Assembly: GCF_900111095.1 (NCBI RefSeq)
Contig: NZ_FOGB01000005.1
Location: forward strand, 36,561 to 100,560
Source: Amphritea atlantica
Lineage (GTDB): Bacteria > Pseudomonadota > Gammaproteobacteria > Pseudomonadales > Balneatricaceae
Length of the DNA: 64,000 nucleotides
Direction of reading: 5' to 3'
The notes below the pieces were generated by a model. It was not told the origin of the DNA. It saw only the letters and a program-made list of their open reading frames with translations, and made no database searches. The stretch's first letter is position 1. Each line of letters begins with the position of its first letter. Of this stretch, positions 53,790 to 61,290 are shown in pieces. Position numbers and translations under genes: made by a program.

Positions 53790-54634
53790 CGGTTCAGCCC
53801 TTGATTAAGCTCTTTGTTCAGCCCCTTGTTCAGCAGTGCAGTCGCGACCGGCTTCTGGTGGCCTTCAATCCCCAGCAATTCACACAGAGTGCCACACAGT
53901 TCCAACTGGCGCGGTGCGGCATCAGGGTCATGGGAGAAGCCATCACCGATCACATAGAGAGGCACATCCCGCTCTTCTGCCAGCGTACCGCCATGGCTTT
54001 TATCCCCATTCATACCGTGATCGGCGGTAATCAGAATCTGGTAACCCGCATCGATCCAGGTCAGCAGGTATTCAGAGAGATACGTATCGGAGTGGCGGGC
54101 GGTATTACGATAGTGAGCACTATCTAACCCGGCCCGGTGACCGGCATCGTCGATATTCATCGGATGCACTAAGAGAAAATCAGGGTCATGTTTACTACGC
54201 AGCCATTCGGCATCGAGGTAAAGATGGCTATCCGGGTAGCTGTCCTGATGATAAAAAATCCCATACTGAATCAGTTGCTCGGGATCATCGGTAAAACGGT
54301 CTCGCAGCGCATCGTAGGGGCTGCGGTTATACAGCTCACTCACCCAATGATAGGCCGCCGCCGCGGTGCTCAGTCCGGCACGGCGGGCCAGGCTGAAAAT
54401 ACTCTGCTGATTGGAATTACGGATAATATGGTTGTGGACAATACCGCTATCGGTGGGTGCGACACCGGTCAGAATAGCCTCATACAACGGCCGTGACATC
54501 GACGGCAGTTCAGACTGCAGTTTATACAGCGTTGCCCTGCCTTGCTCGACTAACCCCTGAGTAAACCCCATACACTGCTGCGAGGTCTCATAGGCAAGAC
54601 CATCCAGCACCACCAGTATCACTTTGTTCGACAT
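53786..54634 (-). CDS. Alkaline-phosphatase-superfamily phosphodiesterase-like protein
   Basis: A 282-residue type-I phosphodiesterase/nucleotide-pyrophosphatase-like enzyme. Metal ligands are visible in VILVVLDGLA (N-terminal Asp), NIDDAGHRAG (Asp/His) and ITADHGMNGDKSHGG (Asp-His); the nucleophile is probably Ser or Thr in LPSMSRPLYEAILTG. No signal peptide is seen, so it should be cytosolic. The C-terminus is a low-complexity LNKGLNKELNQGLNR encoded by a 12-base tandem repeat. First gene of the operon with HAD phosphatase and ABC importer. Confidence 0.85.
   Translation of the reverse strand: MSNKVILVVLDGLAYETSQQCMGFTQGLVEQGRATLYKLQSELPSMSRPLYEAILTGVAPTDSGIVHNHIIRNSNQQSIFSLARRAGLSTAAAAYHWVSELYNRSPYDALRDRFTDDPEQLIQYGIFYHQDSYPDSHLYLDAEWLRSKHDPDFLLVHPMNIDDAGHRAGLDSAHYRNTARHSDTYLSEYLLTWIDAGYQILITADHGMNGDKSHGGTLAEERDVPLYVIGDGFSHDPDAAPRQLELCGTLCELLGIEGHQKPVATALLNKGLNKELNQGLNR
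53792..53836 (-). repeat. 12-base tandem repeat at a gene end
   Basis: Units GTTCAGCCCTTG, ATTAAGCTCTTT, GTTCAGCCCCTT and a partial GTTCAGCAG (plus-strand) encode the repeating L-N-K/Q-G/E end of the phosphodiesterase-like protein. Being in units of four codons, unit gain or loss would keep the frame. Confidence 0.65.
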
Positions 54635-54932
54635 ATCTTCAACCTGACCCGAATTTCACATCATGGGCCAGAAGCTTACGGAGGAATTGTGAACCCCAGA
54701 GGACAGACAAAAGATATTTTTATTACAACCCTATAGAAACGGTTGCAAGACAAAGTTTTAGTTATGCATTTAAGTAATGAGTCGCGTTGAAAAAGACCGT
54801 TGAGCGCCCTTACTGAAAGGCAGTCGTACGCAGAAAAAGCAAACTAAACCGATAGCAGATGCTATCTGGCAGCAGAAACAAGGTAGCGGCGTCTGAGTGA
54901 CCCCATCAGCCGCTAAGGTAGAGCCTGAGCGA
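54635..54932. other. Intergenic region between the phosphoester operon and phaC
   Basis: About 300 bases with no gene. It should hold the promoter of the minus-strand operon to its left and the 3' end of phaC. GATAGCA-GA-TGCTATC (54851-54866) is a perfect 7-bp hairpin, and AGCGGC (54885-54890) pairs with GCCGCT (54909-54914) close to the phaC stop; neither has a T tail. Confidence 0.5.
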
Positions 54933-56792
54933 TTACTGCATCAGGACATATTCACCCGGCGCATCATGCAGCACAGGATAACCCTTATCCGGTGCACCGG
55001 TTTGCGGCGGTTTGATCTCGCCTTCGGAGTGCTGTCTCAGCCAGGTCTGCCATTGCGGCCACCATGATCCCTCCTGGGAGGGAGTGCGTTCACTCCACTC
55101 TTGAGGCGAAACATACTGATCCGTGCTTTTCATGGTTTCGATCTGATAATGGCGGTGTGGATGCCCCGGTTCACTGACAATACCGGCATTATGGCCACCA
55201 CTGGTCAGCAGGAAGGTGACATCGGTGTCGGTGAGCAGCTTGATTTTGTACACCGAGCGCCAGGGAGCCACATGGTCACGCTGCGTCCCCACGGCAAACA
55301 CCGGCACCCGGATATCGGTGAGGGCAATGGGCCGTCCATCAACGATATAATGCCCTTCCGCCAGATCGTTGTTGAGAAACAGATCGCGCAGATATTCGCT
55401 GTGCATCTTATAAGGCATGCGGGTGGCATCGGCGTTCCAGGCCATCATATCATTCGGTGGCGTACGCTTACCGAGCAGATAGTTCTCGATCATCCGCGAC
55501 CAGATCAGATCACGGGAACGCAGCAGCTGAAACGCGCCGACCATCTGATGGCGGTCGAGATAGCCCTTGTCCCACATACTGTCTTCCAGCCACGCAAGCT
55601 GATCTTCGTCGATAAACATCAGCAACTCGCCCGCTTCCTCAAAGTCGACCTGAGCGGCAAACAGGGTGATGCTTTTCAGCCGGTCATCGCCCTCCCGCGC
55701 CATTGCTGCGGCAGCGATGGACAGCAGTGTGCCGCCAAGACAGTAACCGACAGCATGAACCTTCTGTTGCGGCACGATGGCATTAATCGCCGCAAGCGAA
55801 TCCATAATCCCCTGCTCACGGTAATCCCCGTTGCCCAGTTCACGGTCTTCAGCCCCGGGATTTCGCCAGGAGATCATAAATACCGTATGCCCCTGATCCA
55901 CCAGATACTTCACCAGAGAGTTTTCCGGAGAAAGATCAAGGATGTAATATTTCATAATCCAGGCGGGGACAATCAGCACCGGCTCAGCGTACACATCCGC
56001 CGTTGCCGGGGCATACTGAATCAGCTCGATCAGATGATTCTGATACACTACCTTGCCCTGCGTCACCGCGATATTGCGACCAACCTCAAACGCTTCCATG
56101 CCAACAGCAGGCTTCTTCTCGACTGAACGCTGCCAGTCCTCGATAAAGTTACGGGCCCCCTGATAAAAATTAAGCCCCCCCTGCTCCTGCGTCGCTTGCT
56201 GAATGCGTGGATTGGTCAGAGGGAAATTGAGTGGTGACCACATATCCAGCAGCTGCCGGGCGATAAACGGACGGATGGCGGCGTGGTGCTGTGTCATCCC
56301 GCGAACATCAGTGGCTTCATCCCACCAGCGCTCGGCTTGCAGGAACGCCTGCTGGTAAAAATTATAAGGCCACTGCTGCCACGCCTCATCATCAAAGCGC
56401 TGGTCCTGAGGCAATGGCTCAACACCGCTCTCCGATGGGTTCTCTGCCAGCTCCGGCCCCAGAGCCTGACATACGGCAAAACGGGCAAGAAACTTCATCT
56501 TCTCGGCCGCACTTTGAGCCAGCAAAGCCTGTTTACCGGGAGAGAGGGCCAGATGGCTGATCCAATCCATATAGGTTAAACCCAGAGCGACCGGCGATAC
56601 CCCGTACACCTTCCCCAGCACCGCATGCATGATGCGGTCGATCTCCGGCACATCATCGGTCGTCTCAGAAAACGATGGCAACTTATGATGTGGACCGATA
56701 AAAGAGGGTTCTGCCTGCTGCGCTTGCGATGACGCAGCGACTGCTTCGTTGTCTGGTTTCAGATCTGGCGTTGTTTTTAATGTCAATGACAT
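54933..56792 (-). CDS. phaC: Class I poly(R)-hydroxyalkanoic acid synthase
   Basis: A 619-residue PHA synthase that polymerises (R)-3-hydroxyacyl-CoA into storage polyester on granules. The lipase-box-like GYCLGG carries the catalytic Cys (about residue 350), the catalytic Asp is in TQRDHVAPWRSVYK (about residue 508) and the His in TSGGHNAGIVSEPG (about residue 535). An N-terminal 35-residue segment is variable. AGGAG precedes the ATG. No phaA, phaB or phasin gene is adjacent; the next gene upstream is ribB. Confidence 0.95.
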   Translation of the reverse strand: MSLTLKTTPDLKPDNEAVAASSQAQQAEPSFIGPHHKLPSFSETTDDVPEIDRIMHAVLGKVYGVSPVALGLTYMDWISHLALSPGKQALLAQSAAEKMKFLARFAVCQALGPELAENPSESGVEPLPQDQRFDDEAWQQWPYNFYQQAFLQAERWWDEATDVRGMTQHHAAIRPFIARQLLDMWSPLNFPLTNPRIQQATQEQGGLNFYQGARNFIEDWQRSVEKKPAVGMEAFEVGRNIAVTQGKVVYQNHLIELIQYAPATADVYAEPVLIVPAWIMKYYILDLSPENSLVKYLVDQGHTVFMISWRNPGAEDRELGNGDYREQGIMDSLAAINAIVPQQKVHAVGYCLGGTLLSIAAAAMAREGDDRLKSITLFAAQVDFEEAGELLMFIDEDQLAWLEDSMWDKGYLDRHQMVGAFQLLRSRDLIWSRMIENYLLGKRTPPNDMMAWNADATRMPYKMHSEYLRDLFLNNDLAEGHYIVDGRPIALTDIRVPVFAVGTQRDHVAPWRSVYKIKLLTDTDVTFLLTSGGHNAGIVSEPGHPHRHYQIETMKSTDQYVSPQEWSERTPSQEGSWWPQWQTWLRQHSEGEIKPPQTGAPDKGYPVLHDAPGEYVLMQ

Positions 56793-57151
56793 GTTGAACT
56801 CCTGTTCTTCTGGCCGTCCAGCATCTGAACAGCCCCTATCCTCAAGGCATTACGGACGGCGGGTATCAGCATGTTGGCAGCCCACGGGGAGCCTCAGCTA
56901 ATCTGTATGACTACTGACAACCGGCTTCCGTTCCATCCTGCGCCGCAACCACTGTTCACTGATAAACATAGTCGTCTTACAGCTGCGCTGTCTATGACTC
57001 AAATCCAGATTTTCCCGAATCGATGATAACCCGGATACAGAGGGTAAAAAACCGCAAACAAGGGAACTGTCAAAGGCAGTAAGATAACCCTATCCGGGCT
57101 GGAATACCCTTTGAAAGTGGTGCGTCATGCCGGAGAGGTGGGCAGGAAACA
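56793..57151. other. Non-coding region upstream of phaC
   Basis: No gene is seen. CCCGGATA (57030-57037) and TATCCGGG (57091-57098) form an 8-bp inverted repeat. The promoter of phaC should lie here. Confidence 0.45.
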
Positions 57152-57171
57152 GGCAGAGGAGACCCTCTGCC
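57152..57171 (-). terminator. Hairpin after ribB
   Basis: GGCAGAGG (57152-57159), AGAC, CCTCTGCC (57164-57171): a perfect 8-bp stem 13 bases past the ribB stop, with only a short T tract after it on the minus strand. Confidence 0.7.
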
Positions 57172-57184
57172 ATTCAGGTGCCTG

Positions 57185-57841
57185 TCAGGCCTGCTTTTGT
57201 TGGTATTGCTGGTGATACTGGACAATATCTTCGATGGTCAATACCGGCATCTGATGAAGGTGGGCAAAAGCAACGATCTCAGGGGTTTTGGCCATGCTAC
57301 CATCGGGGTTGGTCAGTTCGCAGAGAACCCCCGCCGGTGCTAACCCTGCCATCTGCATCAGGTCTACCGTGCCTTCAGTATGACCGCGGCGGGTTAAAAC
57401 GCCCCCCGGACGCGCACGCAGGGGAAAGATATGCCCTGGACGGGCAAGATCGCTGGGTTTGGCGTCGGCACAAATAGCGGTTTGGATGGTGGTCACCCGG
57501 TCCTGAGCCGAGACGCCGGTGGTGACCCCTTGCCGCGCTTCAATTGACACCGTAAAAGCAGTCTGATTCTGACTATTGTTGACAGTCACCATCGGAGGCA
57601 ACTCCAGTTGATCGGCCTGAGCATCCGTCAGGCACAGGCAGACAATTCCACTGCCTTCACGGATCATCAGCGCCATCTGCGAGGAGGTAAGACTTTCTGC
57701 GGCATAAATGATATCCCCTTCATTCTCGCGGTCTTCATCGTCTAAAAGCAGTACGCCCTGACCATGTCGAAGGGCTTCAAGGGCGCGTTCAACACGCAGA
57801 ACAGGGTTACCGAATTCGGTAAGTAAAGAAAACTGATTCAT
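57185..57841 (-). CDS. ribB: 3,4-dihydroxy-2-butanone 4-phosphate synthase
   Basis: A 218-residue stand-alone RibB, making the four-carbon precursor of riboflavin from ribulose 5-phosphate. [16 protein letters not shown] (metal/acid loop, residues 34-49), the [15 protein letters not shown] segment and [17 protein letters not shown] are all present. No GTP cyclohydrolase II domain is fused. AGGAG lies 7 bases upstream. Controlled by the FMN riboswitch in its leader. Confidence 0.97.
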   Translation of the reverse strand: MNQFSLLTEFGNPVLRVERALEALRHGQGVLLLDDEDRENEGDIIYAAESLTSSQMALMIREGSGIVCLCLTDAQADQLELPPMVTVNNSQNQTAFTVSIEARQGVTTGVSAQDRVTTIQTAICADAKPSDLARPGHIFPLRARPGGVLTRRGHTEGTVDLMQMAGLAPAGVLCELTNPDGSMAKTPEIVAFAHLHQMPVLTIEDIVQYHQQYQQKQA

Positions 57842-57905
57842 GGTTTAGCTCCTAAAATTTAACCAGAATCAGGGCTGTTTTTGAGGGATTAAAAGCAACA
57901 CCAAA

Positions 57906-57933
57906 CAAAAATGGGCAGACGTAATTACGCCCA
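57906..57933 (-). terminator. Expression-platform terminator of the FMN riboswitch
   Basis: On the minus strand TGGGC (57933-57929) pairs with GCCCA (57916-57912), with further pairing inside (CGTAATTACG), and is followed by TTTTTG. It lies between the aptamer and ribB and would end the transcript when FMN is bound. Confidence 0.75.
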
Positions 57934-57955
57934 CCCGGTATCTGATGTGTTTATT

Positions 57956-58110
57956 CATTCTCTCTCATCCGGACTATCACCGTCGGCTCTGGCATTGGAC
58001 CAGATCTGCTGACCTCGACGAATCGAGCGCTCGTGGGCTTACCTGGTGACTGTCTGTACGCAGCACCCTGTCTACCACCGGTGGGGAATTGCACCCCGCC
58101 CTGAGAATTT
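57956..58110 (-). ncRNA. FMN riboswitch (RFN element)
   Basis: The minus strand shows the conserved RFN segments in order: CAGGGCGGGGUGCAAUUCCC, CACCGGUGGUA, AAGCCCACGAGCGC, GUCAGCAGAUCUGGU, UCCAAUGCCAGAGCCGACGG and GAUAGUCCGGAUGAGAGAGA. The aptamer is followed by a terminator hairpin about 115 bases before the ribB start. Confidence 0.97.
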
Positions 58111-58120
58111 TAATCACAAA

Positions 58121-58354
58121 GTTATAATCATCGGCAACGATTGCCGACTAAGCACCACTACTCAGTAAGTTACCAAGTCAGCGACGCTGATGATCATGTT
58201 AATTCCATATAATGCAGAGGTGAAGCAGAATCTGACGACAAACATTCACGCGTGACTTGATTTGCCACACATTCTTGCGCTTTTTGCCATTGCGATGGAA
58301 GGTGGTTTTGCTTAAGTTCATATGTCCTTTTCTTACTCATAGAGAATAATAAGC
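58121..58354. other. Divergent promoter region ribB / GDSL autotransporter
   Basis: About 230 bases without a gene, between the riboswitch and the esterase start. It should carry both promoters; none is clear enough to name. Confidence 0.4.
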
Positions 58355-60184
58355 ATGGAAGGCAAAATGACTCATAAAACAGTTCTTTCCTCCCTGATAA
58401 CAGTGCTAATGGCGTCTCAGATTCAGGCGGCGGATTTCAGTAATACCTACTATTTTGGCGATAGTCTCACCGACTCGGGCTCATTTCTACCGCTTCTGCA
58501 GATGGTCGACCCGACGTATACCGGGGCCGCTAAATTCACCACCAACCCAGGCCCCGTCTGGTCTGAACTGCTCGCAGGTCAGTATGGGGTAACGCTGAGC
58601 CCTGCCAACCAGGGCGGCACTAACTATGCGGAGGGCGGTGCCCGCATTAGCGGAACCCCTGGCATTGGTGCGGCACCTGCCAGTGGCGCAACACCGATTA
58701 CCACACAGGTGCAAAATTACCTGAGCGCTAATGGCGGTGTTGCTGATCCCAATGCCCTGTACACACTCTGGGGTGGTGCCAATGATATCTTCTGGATCGC
58801 TGGCGGCGGGGTGCTTCCGGCTGACATCACCAGTTATATCACGACCACAACCGGTGAGCAGGTACAGGCACTAGCCGCACTGAAAGCGGCAGGGGCACGT
58901 TATCTGCTGGTGCCAACCCTTCCCGATATCGGCGCAACACCCTTTGGTGTGTCTCAGGGGGCCGCCGGTGCCGCCAGCCTGACCGCCCTTTCTGAGGGTT
59001 ATAACAGTGTTTTACTGGCTACCCTGCAGGCGAGTGGTATCGAGGTGATACCGGTCGACATGTTTACGTTGCTTAACGAGGTTTCGGCGCAACCTGGGCT
59101 CTATGGTTTTGCCAATGTCACGACGCCTGCTTGCGGTGCAACGGCCTCGCTGCTCTGTGTTGAAGGTACGGGAGGGTATGCTAGCGGAACTGACCAGACA
59201 TTCCTCTATGCTGACGGTGTGCATCCAACCAGTGGCGGTCACCAGATTATCAGTGATTACGTGCAGAGCATTCTCACCGCGCCGGCCTTTGCTGAAGGCA
59301 TAGGCCGTGCCGTTCACTACCAACAGCTTGCCCTGATGGATGCGATTGACGGACGTCTGGCACAATCCTTTCTGCAAGCAGAAGACAGTACCGACCTCTG
59401 GGTTATCGGAGAGGGCGGTACGGGCAACGCCGAACTTGAGGGCAGCCGGGCCTCTGTCGGGGCAGGTATTACCCAACGTAATGCCGATCACAGTTTCGGC
59501 TTTGGTTTTCATGTCAGCCGTGACGATGTTGACCTGTCGGGTGGCTCTGTCGAGACGCAAGCCCGATCCTTCAGTCTGTACAGTGGCTGGCAACGTTCCC
59601 AATGGCAGTGGCAGACCAGTATTGTCGTCACCAAAGGTGACTACGACACCCGTCGTAAGGTTGATCTTGGACCAGCGACACGCACCGTTAAAGGCAGCAC
59701 CGAAGGAACACAGATCAGTATGCAACTGGGCGTAAACTACCTGTTTGGCAGTGACTCCCTGAGTCATGGCCCCATTGCACGACTGGGCTATCAACTGCAG
59801 GATCTGTCTGGATTCACCGAAGAGAGCTCAACCGGCAGTGCCACGGCGATGAAATATGACAGCCAGACCCGTAATCAATTCACCGGCAGTCTGGGCTGGC
59901 AATTGCAGTCAACACAAGGGCGCTGGCAACCTTTCGCTGCGGCAGTCTGGACACAGAGTTTCGGTAACGATCCAGACCCGGTCTCAGTTGCGCTGACCAA
60001 CATGCCGAACAACCGCTTTAGTCTGCCATCAGTCAGCGAGGATGACAGTTATGGTCAGATTACGCTGGGCATCAATGGCCAGATTTCACAACAAACGTCA
60101 CTGAGTGGCCGCGTTGTGCAGATGGTCGCCAACAATAATAGCGAAGATACACGCCTGAGCCTGGCGCTTAACTTTAGTTTCTAA
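58355..60184 (+). CDS. GDSL esterase/lipase autotransporter (EstA-like)
   Basis: A 609-residue surface esterase. A signal peptide (cleavage near SQIQA) precedes a GDSL hydrolase passenger: nucleophile in YFGDSLTDSG (about residue 32), block III WGGANDIFW (about residue 143) and the Asp-His pair in DGVHPTSGGHQ (about residue 287). Residues about 340-609 form an autotransporter beta-barrel ending LNFSF. EstA of Pseudomonas is the known relative, linked to motility and biofilm. An internal ATG at 58367 with GGAAGG upstream may be the true start. Confidence 0.92.
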   Translation: MEGKMTHKTVLSSLITVLMASQIQAADFSNTYYFGDSLTDSGSFLPLLQMVDPTYTGAAKFTTNPGPVWSELLAGQYGVTLSPANQGGTNYAEGGARISGTPGIGAAPASGATPITTQVQNYLSANGGVADPNALYTLWGGANDIFWIAGGGVLPADITSYITTTTGEQVQALAALKAAGARYLLVPTLPDIGATPFGVSQGAAGAASLTALSEGYNSVLLATLQASGIEVIPVDMFTLLNEVSAQPGLYGFANVTTPACGATASLLCVEGTGGYASGTDQTFLYADGVHPTSGGHQIISDYVQSILTAPAFAEGIGRAVHYQQLALMDAIDGRLAQSFLQAEDSTDLWVIGEGGTGNAELEGSRASVGAGITQRNADHSFGFGFHVSRDDVDLSGGSVETQARSFSLYSGWQRSQWQWQTSIVVTKGDYDTRRKVDLGPATRTVKGSTEGTQISMQLGVNYLFGSDSLSHGPIARLGYQLQDLSGFTEESSTGSATAMKYDSQTRNQFTGSLGWQLQSTQGRWQPFAAAVWTQSFGNDPDPVSVALTNMPNNRFSLPSVSEDDSYGQITLGINGQISQQTSLSGRVVQMVANNNSEDTRLSLALNFSF

Positions 60185-60239
60185 ACTAAAAGGAAAAAGC
60201 GAGAGATTTATGTCGTGAAGCGTTCTGCTAACGATACAC

Positions 60240-60298
60240 GAGAGGAGGAGGCTACGATGAGTCGGCTCCTCTCTGTGTTCTCTGTGCTCTCTGTGGTG
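60240..60298. repeat. Dispersed 9-base-periodic repeat, copy 2, with hairpin
   Basis: Bases 60271-60298 are three 9-base units CTCTGTGTT CTCTGTGCT CTCTGTGGT, related to the copy at 157-184. Immediately before, GAGAGGAG (60240-60247) pairs with CTCCTCTC (60266-60273). It lies between the autotransporter and the convergent metalloprotease gene. Confidence 0.55.
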
Positions 60299-60373
60299 AT
60301 ATTTGAGATCATTCAGTCGCTGCTATGACCAACATCTGTGCTCAGCGAAAACCCTAATACGCTTCCCTGCTCC

Positions 60374-61165
60374 TTAGTCAGCATTGCTGCGAATCTCCCG
60401 ATTCAATGCTGCCCCCAGGCGATTAAAGTAACGCTGAAACGCCGCATTGATACGCTGCCGCTGCTCGCCTTGCGGATAGAGGCCGTGCCGGGCTTCAGCT
60501 GTCGCTTTCGTCCCGGAGACCAGAAAATTATTGGCTATAGCGGCATCCTGAACAAAGGCTTCAAATGCCCGGGCGCACAGTTCTTCAGCCTGACTGTAGT
60601 AAACCTGATTCATCTCCCTGTCGATCTTAACGGATGCCTCAAACAGCTCACTGGGGGACTCACCGTCCTCATCTAACATAATATTTTTGAAACAGGCGTA
60701 CAGGTCATCATTCAATGGATGAACCACCGGCGTCGCATCTGACAACCAGGCTTTTGACGCAAACATCCCTGTCGGAGCATCAGCAAACGCCGTACCGCCC
60801 AGGTAGTGATCCAGCGCATGAAACCACTCATGGGCAATACTGCCCGGCCCGGCATTTTTAGCCAGCGAGAAGCAACGGGTGGATGGCTGATAATGCGCCG
60901 CGACACCGGGACGCCCACCAATCCCATACTGCAAAGACAGGGTGCCACGCAGGGATATCAGCGTCTCGGGACTGTTTAAGATGGTCATCAGATCAACCAG
61001 AGCATCATAAAACAGTCCGGCTGCCCTTTCCTGCTCCGGCTGCGTCACCCAGCGACCAATACCGATGGTTCTGAAATCAAAACGTTTTCTGACATCGAGA
61101 AAGGTAACGGACTGCCCCTGTCGGACAACGGGGCCATGGCGATAAAATTCACGGGATAAAGTCAT
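60374..61165 (-). CDS. Putative metalloprotease, CLCA_X-like
   Basis: A 263-residue cytosolic protein with a zinc-protease motif SIAHEWFHALDHYLG (HExxH at about residue 113) and a downstream SQAEELCARAFEAFVQD whose glutamate could be the third zinc ligand. It resembles the family annotated CLCA_X in marine gammaproteobacteria (from memory). No signal peptide. Function unknown. Convergent with the autotransporter gene. Confidence 0.6.
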   Translation of the reverse strand: MTLSREFYRHGPVVRQGQSVTFLDVRKRFDFRTIGIGRWVTQPEQERAAGLFYDALVDLMTILNSPETLISLRGTLSLQYGIGGRPGVAAHYQPSTRCFSLAKNAGPGSIAHEWFHALDHYLGGTAFADAPTGMFASKAWLSDATPVVHPLNDDLYACFKNIMLDEDGESPSELFEASVKIDREMNQVYYSQAEELCARAFEAFVQDAAIANNFLVSGTKATAEARHGLYPQGEQRQRINAAFQRYFNRLGAALNREIRSNAD

Positions 61166-61290
61166 AACTGCAGGAATACCATAAAAACCGCTTCCAGGAA
61201 AAAAGCACCGCTATATTGTTGATAATCTATCTGACCGATAACGGCAGGTGCCACCTTCACATAAACGACATACACCCCGTTAATCCGACG

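Noticed and set aside
54851-54866. GATAGCA hairpin as a small RNA terminator
   Set aside because: The stem has no T tail and no promoter-like sequence was found at a suitable distance.
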